64,000 bases of DNA from an uncultured Selenomonadales bacterium (lineage in GTDB: Bacteria; Bacillota; Negativicutes; Selenomonadales; Selenomonadaceae), in assembly GCA_947165295.1 (NCBI GenBank), contig CAMUZU010000007.1, forward strand, positions 1 through 64,000, in the 5' to 3' direction. Below the pieces are notes generated by a model. The model was not told the origin of the DNA, ran no database searches, and saw only the letters and a list, made by a program, of their open reading frames with translations. Positions 1 to 7,392 of this stretch are shown here, piece after piece; positions within the stretch are counted from its first letter, which is position 1; every line of letters starts with the position of its first letter. The position numbers and the translations under genes are program-made.

Positions 1-839
1 ACACAATGGCGACCGAATGCGTTTACTGCGGCAACCCGACGATGATTCCGAAACGGTTTGACGGCATGTTGAAGCCCGACTTCGTTATCCCGTTCAAGAA
101 GACGAAAGCGGACGCCGTCAACGCGCTCAAAGAATTTTACAAGGGCAAGTACCTGTTGCCGAACGACTTCACCGCGAACAACCGCGTCGAGGCGATTCAA
201 GCAATGTACGTGCCGTTTTGGCTGTTCGACGCAAAAGTTTCCGCCAACGTCAATTTCCTTGCCGCCAAAATTCGCAGGAGCAACCGACGCGGTTTCTTCG
301 GCAAGTACGAGCTGATCGAGAAAAAATTTTTCAGCTGTCACCGCGTCGTTACAATGAGCTTTGCGAAAATTCCCGTCGACGGTTCACGCAAGATGGATGA
401 TGATTACATGGACAGCATCGAGCCGTTCGATTATTCGGAGCTTGTCGAATTCAGCGCGGCTTACTTCGCGGGTTATCTTGCCGACAAATTCGACGTGGAC
501 GCGGGCGAATGCAAGACTCGCGCCGTCGAACGCGTCGAGAACAGCACGATTGACAGCTTGAAGTCACAAACTCTCCGCGGCTACGAAGAAATTGACGTTG
601 AGACTTCCGCCATTGAAAAGAAATTCGACAACGTCAGCTATGCAATGGTGCCCGTGTGGATTTTGACGACGCGCTACAACGACAAGCCGTATACTTTCAT
701 GATGAACGGGCAAACGGGCAAAGTCGTCGGTGACTTGCCGTCGAGTTCGATTAAAAAAATTTTGTATCCCGTGCTTGCGACGGTTGCCGCGTTGCCGATT
801 TGGTATCTCGTCGCCCTGCTTGCCGAAGCCTTGAGTTGA
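1..839 (+). CDS. Zinc-ribbon membrane protein (5' end outside window)
   Basis: The frame is already open at base 3 and closes with TGA at 837-839, so 278 C-terminal residues are visible and the gene starts upstream of the window. It is a paralogue of the complete gene at 3092-4192. The first residues (NTMATECVYCGNPTMIPKRF) match that protein's second zinc ribbon, and both share the block VSYAMVPVWILTTRYNDKPY before a hydrophobic C-terminal tail (about the last 25 residues). Proteins of this type are usually annotated only as TFIIB-type zinc-ribbon proteins. The molecular role is unknown, and membrane anchoring by the tail is inferred. A small membrane-protein gene follows 22 bases downstream, probably in the same transcript. 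The middle of the protein (about visible residues 80-115) differs most from the paralogue. Confidence 0.85.
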   Translation, partial: TMATECVYCGNPTMIPKRFDGMLKPDFVIPFKKTKADAVNALKEFYKGKYLLPNDFTANNRVEAIQAMYVPFWLFDAKVSANVNFLAAKIRRSNRRGFFGKYELIEKKFFSCHRVVTMSFAKIPVDGSRKMDDDYMDSIEPFDYSELVEFSAAYFAGYLADKFDVDAGECKTRAVERVENSTIDSLKSQTLRGYEEIDVETSAIEKKFDNVSYAMVPVWILTTRYNDKPYTFMMNGQTGKVVGDLPSSSIKKILYPVLATVAALPIWYLVALLAEALS

Positions 840-861
840 CTGCGCGAAAGGAGTTTTGAAC

Positions 862-1272
862 ATGGGCTTATTCAATCGAAACCACATGCCCGAAATGTCC
901 GACCGACGAAAAGAGTTGCTCAACAAAAGCGACGCCGCCGAACGACAAGTGTGGTGGAAATATTTTATGCTCGTGGCGTTGATTCTTGCCGCCCTGTTCT
1001 TTTTCGCGGATATTGTGGCGCAGTGGTTCCCAAACCTTAACGCGCTTGCGTTGATATTGGCGGTGCCGTTGTCGATTGGCACGGGCTTTGTCTGTCATGT
1101 CGAGTTTGGCAAGTTGATGAAGAGTATCGGTCACGCGACGCAGGCCGTCGACTACCTGGAGAAAAATTCCGTCAACGTAACCGCGAGCCGCGACGAGTTT
1201 GTCATTTACAAAAGTTACGCGAACGGTTCGGTTAAAGAAACTTCCGACGACCCGAACAAAGGCAACTTTTGA
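862..1272 (+). CDS. Small two-helix membrane protein with TPM-type C-terminal block
   Basis: This encodes 136 residues. ATG at 862 is preferred over the in-frame TTG at 856 because GAAAGGAG (845-852) is correctly spaced only for the ATG. Two hydrophobic segments lie at about residues 35-57 and 59-80. The following segment (HATQAVDYLEKNSVNV then SRDEFVIYKS) is similar to the C-terminal block of the TPM-domain protein at 4205-4966 (HHALTATDYLQRNSVEI then SRDTFLFRN). So this looks like the membrane-proximal C-terminal half of a TPM protein standing alone, next to the zinc-ribbon gene upstream. The function is unknown. It ends just before a bidirectional terminator facing the convergent esterase gene. 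Confidence 0.8.
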   Translation: MGLFNRNHMPEMSDRRKELLNKSDAAERQVWWKYFMLVALILAALFFFADIVAQWFPNLNALALILAVPLSIGTGFVCHVEFGKLMKSIGHATQAVDYLEKNSVNVTASRDEFVIYKSYANGSVKETSDDPNKGNF

Positions 1273-1276
1273 CGCA

Positions 1277-1320
1277 CAAAAAAATCCCGCCGATTAATTT
1301 CGACGGGAAATTTTTTTTGC
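1277..1320. terminator. Bidirectional intrinsic terminator
   Basis: An inverted repeat (TCCCGCCGA at 1285-1293 against TCGACGGGA at 1300-1308, one mismatch) is flanked by an A-tract on the left and a T-tract on the right. It sits between two convergent genes ending at 1272 and 1331, so it can serve both strands. Confidence 0.85.
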
Positions 1321-1330
1321 GTATCGCGAA

Positions 1331-2899
1331 TCAATCTTCGTAAAGGTAACGCAAGGCTTCCAAGTTTTGTGTGTTCAAGTCTTTGTGACAGGCGCAAGTT
1401 TTTGAGTTCAGCTCCATGGTTTGACGATTGGCGGCGGAATATTTTTCCCAGTGCGGAATGGTTTCGTTGTCGGGATTTCCCGTCGTCGCAAAAGCCGTCC
1501 ACGTCGTTTGAACTTGCTTAACAAGATTCTGCGGCGGATTCGGGTGAAGTTCGTCGGGATTGTTGAACGTAAACGGCAAGTCAACCGCGTGACACGAACG
1601 CAATTTTTCATCGGGCGACGGCTCACTGAACAGATACAAATAAGCGTCGTCGAACGCCGATTGATATTCCGTCGCCAACTCTTGACCGACGCGCCAGTCA
1701 ACATTCTCCACGAAAACTTCAAAGTTTTCCAACGTGTCGAGGCGACCGTTGAGCCACGCGCCGTAAATTTCCTGCGGAGTTTTCGCCGTGTATTTCAGCA
1801 TGATGGGCGAAAGATTTTTCGGATTGTCGCGGAACACCTCGAACAAGTTGTCGAAGTAAAAGAACCAGTAACGCCACTCGTCGGCAGTCGTGCCCGTCAA
1901 CATTTTGATTCCGCGAGCGTCGCCGGTTTTGAGTGCCTTGAACGGGTCACGCGGCAAAAACTTTCCGTCGGCGGTCGGCAGATAATCTTTGACGGTTTGC
2001 TTAATGCGAGCGTGCATGACCGTTTCGTACAGCTGTTCGAGTTCGGCGGAAGATTTTTTCATCATGTCGCGCATGGTCTTCGCGCCCGCCGTGTCCATGT
2101 ACACTTGCGCAAGTTCGGCGGAATATTCGGGCGTGTTGTACATGTAAGAATTCGCGGACTGCGGAATTGCTTTGCCGAACAAACCTTTCGCGGCGGGAAT
2201 AACCATTTGCATCATGCAGGAAATTGCGCCCGCGCTTTCGCCGAAAATCGTCACGTTGTCGGGGTCGCCGCCGAACGCCGAAATATTTTCTTTGACCCAC
2301 GCCAACGCCGCGACTTGGTCTTTCAAGCCGAGATAAGCGCAGTCCTCGAACGAAGAATCAATCGCGCCGAAGTTCACGAAGCCGAAAACGTTCAGCCGAT
2401 AGTTAATCGTGACGATAACGACATCTTGCGTCGCCGCGAAGTTGCTGCCGTTGTAGAGCGGGTCACTGCTGCCGCCGGCTTGAAAGGCGCCGCCGTGAAT
2501 CCACACCATGACGGGCAAATTCTTTTTTTGACCGCGTGTCCAAATGTTGAGCGTTAAGCAGTCTTCGCTTTGCGGATTTTTGGACGCAAGTTCGTTTTCG
2601 TCAACCACTTGCATTGCCGCGAAGCCGATTTTTTTCGCGTCACGAGTTTTATTTGACGGCTTCAACGGTTGCGGTGCCTGCCAACGAAGTTTGCCGACGG
2701 GCGGTTGAGCAAACGGAATGCCCAGCCACGTGCGAACGCCTTGCTTGTCGACAAAGCCGTTAAACGTGCCGTAACGAGTTTTGACGCTTAAATCGTCCGC
2801 CGCGAAAACTTTGTTGCCGAACGGAAGTCCCGTCGCGAACGCAAGTGCCGCCATTGAGGTCGTCTTGAGGAATTCTCTGCGTGTCAAGTCTTGAAACAT
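1331..2899 (-). CDS. Tat-exported type-B carboxylesterase
   Basis: A 522-residue alpha/beta-hydrolase of the carboxylesterase type-B (para-nitrobenzyl esterase) family, expected to hydrolyse carboxyl esters outside the cytoplasm. The start at 2899 (MFQDLTRREFLK) is set by AAGGGAAG just upstream; longer in-frame starts lack a ribosome site. The N-terminus has a twin-arginine motif (TRREFLK) and a hydrophobic stretch ending FAADD. The nucleophile elbow GESAGA puts Ser at residue 222, and SCHAVDLPF puts a candidate catalytic His at 437. The oxyanion-loop motif WIHGGAFQAG is also present. Length is normal for the family. It is a single gene, convergent with the small membrane protein at 862-1272. 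The substrate cannot be told from the sequence. Confidence 0.93.
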   Translation of the reverse strand: MFQDLTRREFLKTTSMAALAFATGLPFGNKVFAADDLSVKTRYGTFNGFVDKQGVRTWLGIPFAQPPVGKLRWQAPQPLKPSNKTRDAKKIGFAAMQVVDENELASKNPQSEDCLTLNIWTRGQKKNLPVMVWIHGGAFQAGGSSDPLYNGSNFAATQDVVIVTINYRLNVFGFVNFGAIDSSFEDCAYLGLKDQVAALAWVKENISAFGGDPDNVTIFGESAGAISCMMQMVIPAAKGLFGKAIPQSANSYMYNTPEYSAELAQVYMDTAGAKTMRDMMKKSSAELEQLYETVMHARIKQTVKDYLPTADGKFLPRDPFKALKTGDARGIKMLTGTTADEWRYWFFYFDNLFEVFRDNPKNLSPIMLKYTAKTPQEIYGAWLNGRLDTLENFEVFVENVDWRVGQELATEYQSAFDDAYLYLFSEPSPDEKLRSCHAVDLPFTFNNPDELHPNPPQNLVKQVQTTWTAFATTGNPDNETIPHWEKYSAANRQTMELNSKTCACHKDLNTQNLEALRYLYED

Positions 2900-2981
2900 A
2901 AAATCACTTCCCTTCGGCGCGAAGTCTAACATAAAGGTTTGTTGCAATTCAAAAACCGTCGACGAAATTTTTTGCGCGACG

Positions 2982-2990
2982 TGTTATAAT
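2982..2990 (+). promoter_or_regulatory. Extended -10 promoter element
   Basis: TGTTATAAT (TGn plus a perfect -10) lies about 100 bases upstream of the zinc-ribbon gene at 3092. No good -35 is visible at 16-18 bases. The same TGnTATAAT form recurs upstream of several other genes in the window. Confidence 0.5.
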
Positions 2991-2998
2991 CGACGGAA

Positions 2999-3076
2999 AA
3001 GCTTTAAGTTGTCAGCTGTCAGCTTTCAGGAGCGTCAACCCTAAAAGCTATAAGCTAACAGCTAACAGCTAAAAAA
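2999..3076. repeat. AGCT-rich short-period repeat tract
   Basis: The 5' leader of the zinc-ribbon gene contains many near-copies of CAGCT/TAAGCT, for example CAGCTGTCAGCTTTC and TAAGCTAACAGCTAACAGCT. The units are 7-10 bases long and imperfect. It lies between the extended -10 and the ribosome site, so it would be transcribed. No known repeat family is recognised. Confidence 0.6.
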
Positions 3077-3091
3077 ACTGGAGGTGTCAAC

Positions 3092-4192
3092 GTGGCAAAC
3101 TCATCTGTAAGTTATAAATGTCCGAACTGCGGTGCGCCGCTAAGTTTTCTGCCGGGCAAGAAAACTGTCACCTGCGAATACTGCGGCACGGAGTTTGAAG
3201 TCAGCGCGATTGAAGAACTTTTCCGCGACAAACAGGAACTTGCCGTGCAAGCCGCGCAGGCTCAGGAGGCTCGTTGGGCGACCGAAGACGCGGGTTCCGA
3301 ATTCACCGACGACGAAGCGAAAACTCTGCACGCGTTCACCTGTTCGAGTTGCGGAGCCGAACTTGTCTGCGACGAAAACACAATGGCGACCGAATGCGTT
3401 TACTGCGGCAACCCGACGATGATTCCCAAACGTTTTGACGGAATGTTGAAGCCCGACTTTGTGATTCCGTTCAAGAAGACGAAAGCGGACGCCGTCGCCG
3501 CGCTGAAAAAGTTTTACGAAGGTCGTTTGCTTTTGCCGAGCAACTTCACGGCGAACAACCGCGTCGAAGCGATTCAACCGATGTACGTTCCGTTTTGGCT
3601 GTTCGATTCGGAGATTGACGCTCAAGCGGAATTCCGAGGCGCGAAGATTCGCACGTACAATTCGGGCAATGACGTCGTCACCGAAACGCAGGTTTACAAC
3701 TGCCGACGCGCAGGCAAGATGAAGTTCGCCCGAATTCCCGTCGACGGTTCCAAAAAGATGGACGATGCGTACATGGAGAGCATTGAGCCGTTCAATTACG
3801 ACGAGCTTGTCGACTTCAGCGCGGCTTACTTGACGGGTTATCTTGCCGACAAATACGACGTGGACGCCGAAGCTTGCGTGCCCCGCGCCGACAAACGCGT
3901 CGAGTCAAGTGCCGTCGAAGTTTTGCGCAACACCGTTCAAAATTACGACGAAGTCAACTTAGAGAACGCCGCAGTCGTTAAGGAAGTCGGCAAGGTCAGC
4001 TACGCAATGGTGCCCGTGTGGATTTTGACGACGCGCTACAACGACAAGCCGTATACTTTCATGATGAACGGGCAAACCGGCAAAGTCGTCGGTAGCTTGC
4101 CTTACGACGCGTTCAAGTCGTTCCTGTATCCCGCGCTGTTGTCGCTGGTGTTGTTGCCCGTGGCTTATATCGTGCTGAACATGTTGGTGTAA
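3092..4192 (+). CDS. Zinc-ribbon membrane protein
   Basis: A 366-residue protein starting at GTG 3092 with GGAGG at 3080-3084. Two zinc ribbons are visible: CPNCG with CEYCG (residues 10-33) and CSSCG with CVYCG (about 85-112). A long soluble region follows, then one hydrophobic C-terminal segment (about 343-366) that probably anchors it in the membrane. It is a paralogue of the truncated gene at 1-839 and directly precedes a TPM-domain protein (12-base gap). A zinc-ribbon gene therefore precedes a TPM-type membrane partner in both copies here. No enzymatic motif is present; a structural or envelope quality-control role would be a guess. Confidence 0.88.
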   Translation: MANSSVSYKCPNCGAPLSFLPGKKTVTCEYCGTEFEVSAIEELFRDKQELAVQAAQAQEARWATEDAGSEFTDDEAKTLHAFTCSSCGAELVCDENTMATECVYCGNPTMIPKRFDGMLKPDFVIPFKKTKADAVAALKKFYEGRLLLPSNFTANNRVEAIQPMYVPFWLFDSEIDAQAEFRGAKIRTYNSGNDVVTETQVYNCRRAGKMKFARIPVDGSKKMDDAYMESIEPFNYDELVDFSAAYLTGYLADKYDVDAEACVPRADKRVESSAVEVLRNTVQNYDEVNLENAAVVKEVGKVSYAMVPVWILTTRYNDKPYTFMMNGQTGKVVGSLPYDAFKSFLYPALLSLVLLPVAYIVLNMLV

Positions 4193-4204
4193 TGAGGTGA
4201 CGTC

Positions 4205-4966
4205 ATGAAAAAATTTTTCGCATTGCTCGCGTTGATTGTCGCGGTGAACTTTTCCGTGACGAGTGCCGCGCAGGTTCCCGCCGTCACCGACCAAACCGGT
4301 TCGCTCAACGCCGCGCAGATTAAATCGCTCGACGAAAAGATTCACACCGTGCAGAGCGCGCACAAAATCAAAATCGGTATCGCCTTCGTCAAGTCGACGG
4401 GCAACAACGACATTGCTCAAGTCACGCGGGAACTTTTGCGTCAAGGGTTCGCCAACAGCTCGAACGGCTCGATTGTCCTGCTTGTCGACATGAAGGCGCA
4501 CAAGTACGAAATTGCCACCGATGCGCGCATGAGCGAACGAATCACCGACATTGACGGAATTCCGTTCCTTAAGCAGAAGTTTCAGCCAGCGTTGAAAGCG
4601 GGCGACTGGGCGGGCGCGTGCAACAGTTTCGTCGACGGCGTCAATGAGCTTGTGACTTTCTACGAGACAAACGGTGCGGCTTATTCGTCGGACAGCGACG
4701 GCTTTGACCCGACGCTTGCAATTTGTGCGATTGTCATTGCGTTGGGCGGCGGCATGTTCTTCCGATCCGTGTTGATAAGTTCGATGAGCAACGTTCACCA
4801 CGCGTTGACCGCGACCGATTACCTTCAACGCAATTCCGTCGAGATAAACGAGTCACGCGACACGTTCCTGTTCCGAAACATTAAACGTCGTCCACGCGGC
4901 GGAGGCGGAAGTTCTCGCGGAGGCGGCGGTTCGTCTTCGGGCGGCGGCGGCGGCGGCAGTTTCTGA
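4205..4966 (+). CDS. TPM-domain exported protein with glycine-rich tail
   Basis: A 253-residue protein of the TPM (YgcG-like, formerly TPM phosphatase) family. It has an N-terminal signal peptide (MKKFFALLALIVAV, cleavage near residue 22). The TPM domain spans about residues 25-155 with the usual 'VTDQTGSL' opening. A transmembrane segment follows at about 175-195, then a conserved ATDYLQRNSVEINESRDTF block and a Gly/Ser tail (GGGGSSSGGGGGGSF). The domain faces the outside. Family members are linked to envelope stress or quality control, but no substrate is established. The 3' end of this gene is duplicated twice in tandem downstream (188-bp period). Confidence 0.9.
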   Translation: MKKFFALLALIVAVNFSVTSAAQVPAVTDQTGSLNAAQIKSLDEKIHTVQSAHKIKIGIAFVKSTGNNDIAQVTRELLRQGFANSSNGSIVLLVDMKAHKYEIATDARMSERITDIDGIPFLKQKFQPALKAGDWAGACNSFVDGVNELVTFYETNGAAYSSDSDGFDPTLAICAIVIALGGGMFFRSVLISSMSNVHHALTATDYLQRNSVEINESRDTFLFRNIKRRPRGGGGSSRGGGGSSSGGGGGGSF

Positions 4967-5291
4967 CGGCGCGTCAATCAATATGCCACGCGTTGACCGC
5001 GACCGATTATCTTCAACGCAATTCCGTCGAGATAAACGAGTCCCGCGACACGTTCTTGTTCCGAAACATTAAACGTCGTCCACGCGGCGGCGGCGGAAGT
5101 TCTCGCGGCGGCGGCGGTTCGTCTTCGGGCGGCGGAGGCGGCGGAAGTTTCTGACGGCGCGTCAATCAATATGTCACGCGTTGACCGCGACCGATTATCT
5201 TCAGCGCAATTCCGTCGAGATAAACGAGTCACGCGACACGTTCCTGTTCCGAAACATTAAACGTCGTCCACGCGGCGGCGGCAGTTTCTGA
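4799..5291 (+). repeat. Tandem duplication of the TPM gene 3' end (188-bp period)
   Basis: The segment beginning CACGCGTTGACCGCGACCGA occurs at 4799 (inside the TPM gene), 4987 and 5175, exactly 188 bases apart. Each copy includes the Gly-rich tail and its stop. The third copy is shortened within the Gly-rich part and ends at about 5291. Since 188 is not a multiple of three and every copy carries a stop, the extra copies add no coding sequence. They are near-identical, which points to recent duplication. A three-hairpin element follows at 5341. Confidence 0.92.
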
Positions 5292-5340
5292 CACGCGACA
5301 GAAATTTTTTGTCGTTGCGCACGACGGGCGTTGTAGCATC

Positions 5341-5498
5341 TACTTTCTTTGACCGAGCAAAGAAAGTAGCAAAGAAACTCGCCACTGCGTGGAGCACAGT
5401 GTCGCTGACTCTTGTGTTGTCGACGTCCGCGACTCGCGTGGCCGACGGAGTTTGCATCACGCAAACACGTCGGCTGAGGCCGTCATCCGTGACGGCCT
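5341..5498 (+). repeat. Three-hairpin element, copy A (variant stem 2)
   Basis: Stem 1 (TACTTTCTTTG at 5341 pairing to 5368) and stem 3 (GGCCGTCATCCGTGACGGCC, 5478-5497) match the family. The middle is replaced by unrelated sequence that still folds: GCCGACG (5441-5447) pairs with CGTCGGC, enclosing GTTTGC/GCAAAC with loop ATCAC. An extra small stem (CACTG/CAGTG) lies near 5382-5400. This is the longest spacing between stems 1 and 3 of any copy. It sits between the TPM duplications and the end of the mtlD transcript. Confidence 0.8.
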
Positions 5499-5516
5499 CT
5501 TTTGTTGCGGTTGTGC

Positions 5517-5572
5517 ACAAAAAAATTCCCCGGCAGTCTTCGTGACCGTCGGGTAAATTTTTTTTCGGGGTC
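5517..5572. terminator. Intrinsic terminator of the mannitol operon (bidirectional)
   Basis: The inverted repeat CCCCGGCAGTC / GACCGTCGGG lies between an A-run (5519-5525) and a T-run (about 5558-5565). It follows the mtlD stop (5585) on the minus strand and would also stop plus-strand transcripts from the TPM gene. Confidence 0.75.
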
Positions 5573-5584
5573 TGCGGTGAGGTA

Positions 5585-6718
5585 TCAGAGGTTTTCTTTA
5601 ACGAGCGCAAACAGCTTTGAATCGGCGGTTGCGCCCGTGAAATGCGTTATCGCGGCGTCAATGCCGTTTGCCTTGATGAAGTCTTGAACTTCGACGGCCT
5701 CTTTATCTTCGGCGTAATCGAACTTGAGCGCGGCGGCAATGACTTTCGCCAAAGCGACTGGAGTTTTTCCGCGTTCAAGAAGTTGCGTCGCGGGGCTGAC
5801 CAATCTGTCTGCGGCGGAAAGTTTGCGCTTGGGGCCGCGGGCAACGCGTGTGACTTCGTCGGAGAGATTCGGGTTCTTGAAGCGCGTTTCGGTCGTGGCG
5901 ACGTATTTGCCGTGAACTTCGGGATCGAAGCCGTATTTGTCGATGAGCAACGCGGAAGTTTCAGCCCACACGTTGCGAGCCGCCTCGACAATTTCGTCGT
6001 CGCGCATTGCGGTGCTCATGTCGGTGTAACCTTTTTGATACGCAAGATAAGCAATCGACGCGTGGCCGGTGTTGACGGTGAAAAGTTTGCGTTCGATGTA
6101 CGCGCCGAGATTGTCGACAAGCGTCATGCCTTTAATCGCGGGAATTTCGCCGACGACGCCTTTCGAGTCAACGTCCCATTCGGCGTAAGGTTCGACCTTA
6201 ACCAAAAGTTTTTCGTCGTTCTTCTGGAGCGGAACAATCCTGTCAACCGCCGCGTCGGGGAAGCCGATAAGCTTTTGGACTTCGGGCTTGACTTCGTCGG
6301 GCAAATTTTCGTAAACGAAATTTTTCAGCACGGTTGAGCCGCCGACCATGTTTTCGCAAGCGATGATGTTGAGCGGAGTTTTGTTGACCGCCACGCGCTT
6401 GACGAGACCTTTTGCAATGTTCGGCGCGATGAACTTCAAGATGTTCGGGCCGATAGCGGTTGTGACGATGTCCGCGTCGACAATGGCGTCAAGCAGTGCG
6501 TCGAGATTTTCGTTGCTGTTGATTGCGCTGACGTTGGTGACGAGCGTTTTGTCCGCCTCGCCGAAAATCTGAACGTTGTACTTGCCGAGCGTGTTGATGT
6601 CGTCGACGAGCGGAGCCGCAACGTCCACGAACGTCACGTGATAGCCCGCCTGCGACAACAGCAAGCCGATAAAGCCGCGTCCGATGTTGCCCGCGCCGAA
6701 GTGTACAGCTTTTTTCAT
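5585..6718 (-). CDS. mtlD: Mannitol-1-phosphate 5-dehydrogenase
   Basis: A 377-residue NAD-dependent enzyme that oxidises mannitol-1-phosphate to fructose-6-phosphate in the cytoplasm. The N-terminal Rossmann motif is HFGAGNIGRGFIG (residues 5-17). Family blocks NTGHASIAYLAY, the conserved 'ENMVGGST' and the C-terminal helical domain are present, and the length is normal. The start at 6718 is preceded by GGGAGGTCACACC. It is the last gene of the minus-strand mannitol operon, downstream of mtlA and an exported cupin. A three-hairpin element (copy B) lies between it and the cupin, so part of the message could be processed or regulated there. Confidence 0.96.
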   Translation of the reverse strand: MKKAVHFGAGNIGRGFIGLLLSQAGYHVTFVDVAAPLVDDINTLGKYNVQIFGEADKTLVTNVSAINSNENLDALLDAIVDADIVTTAIGPNILKFIAPNIAKGLVKRVAVNKTPLNIIACENMVGGSTVLKNFVYENLPDEVKPEVQKLIGFPDAAVDRIVPLQKNDEKLLVKVEPYAEWDVDSKGVVGEIPAIKGMTLVDNLGAYIERKLFTVNTGHASIAYLAYQKGYTDMSTAMRDDEIVEAARNVWAETSALLIDKYGFDPEVHGKYVATTETRFKNPNLSDEVTRVARGPKRKLSAADRLVSPATQLLERGKTPVALAKVIAAALKFDYAEDKEAVEVQDFIKANGIDAAITHFTGATADSKLFALVKENL

Positions 6719-6765
6719 GGTGTGACCTCCCGTCGTGTTTTCAAAGTTTATTTGTGTGTGTCGTC

Positions 6766-6867
6766 TACTTTCTTTCGGCGGCGAAAGAAAGTAGCAAAGA
6801 AAGCCGCGCCTGCTGTGATACATCCTGTATCACGCGCAGGCGGGACGGCCGTCATCCATGACGGCCT
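6766..6867 (+). repeat. Three-hairpin element, copy B
   Basis: Stem 1 is 6766-6793 (TACTTTCTTTCG pairing with CGAAAGAAAGTA). Stem 2 is about 6806-6842: outer CGCCTGC/GCAGGCG, inner GTGATACA/TGTATCAC, loop TCC. Stem 3 is GGCCGTCATCCATGACGGCC (6847-6866). The linker GCAAAGAAAGC joins stems 1 and 2. There is no T-tract after any stem. It lies inside the mannitol operon, so mtl mRNA carries it in reverse order (stem 3 first). Confidence 0.92.
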
Positions 6868-6879
6868 CAAAGTTCGCCG

Positions 6880-7389
6880 TTACTTGCGAAGTGATTCAAA
6901 AAACTTTTCGTCGACGGGTTCAAGCCAATCCGTCGAAACTTCTTTGCTTGACTGCATGATTGACAGGTGTTGCATCATTTTGCCGGGAGCCGCGCCGTGC
7001 CAATGTTTGACGCCTTCGGGAACGGTGAACACCACGCCGGGTTTCAACTCGACGGGGTCTTGTCCCCAAATTTGAACGTAACCCGCGCCCGACTCCGCGA
7101 CGAGAATTTGACAGGTGCTACGGTGAATGTGCCAGTAAGTGTGCGCGCCGTCAATGAAAGTAACGTTGGCGACATTGATTGAGTCTTTCGTCGACAGCGG
7201 ACAAAGGTACGTGCGTCCCGTGAAGTATTTTTCGTAGTTGACGTTCGGTTGACCGACGGGGAAGACTGTTCCGCCCGAATTGGCGACTTTCACCGCGACT
7301 TCGTCCGCCGAGGGATAATCGGCCGCCTGAGTTTGTGCGCCGAATGTCAAACACGTTGCCGCGATTAATGCTGCGAAGAATTTTTTCAT
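6880..7389 (-). CDS. Exported cupin-domain protein in the mannitol operon
   Basis: A 169-residue protein with a clear signal peptide (MKKFFAALIAATCLTFGAQTQA, cleavage about residue 22) and a single cupin fold at about 60-150. The first cupin motif supplies HIH (YWHIHRST) and the second supplies PEGVKHWHG, together a plausible metal site. Enzymatic activity cannot be assigned; small exported cupins range from binding proteins to isomerases and oxidases. It lies 3 bases after the mtlA stop and before mtlD, so it is co-transcribed with mannitol uptake, which is unusual for an extracytoplasmic cupin. Confidence 0.85.
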   Translation of the reverse strand: MKKFFAALIAATCLTFGAQTQAADYPSADEVAVKVANSGGTVFPVGQPNVNYEKYFTGRTYLCPLSTKDSINVANVTFIDGAHTYWHIHRSTCQILVAESGAGYVQIWGQDPVELKPGVVFTVPEGVKHWHGAAPGKMMQHLSIMQSSKEVSTDWLEPVDEKFFESLRK

Positions 7390-7392
7390 GGC

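Noticed and set aside
1421-2557. 378-codon plus-strand ORF
   Set aside because: Antisense shadow of the carboxylesterase, which has a complete motif set and ribosome site; the shadow product is Arg/Val-rich with no motif.
3959-4828. 289-codon minus-strand ORF
   Set aside because: Antisense across the zinc-ribbon and TPM genes, with no ribosome site or family resemblance.
4799-5291. CRISPR array
   Set aside because: Repeat units are whole 188-bp gene-end copies with no spacers. The 173-bp unit at 14761 is rejected for the same reason, and no cas gene is present.
6766-6867. Three-hairpin elements read as ordinary intrinsic terminators
   Set aside because: No stem is followed by a T-tract, copies occur in both orientations, and several lie inside operons or before start codons. 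True terminators with T-tracts are present separately.
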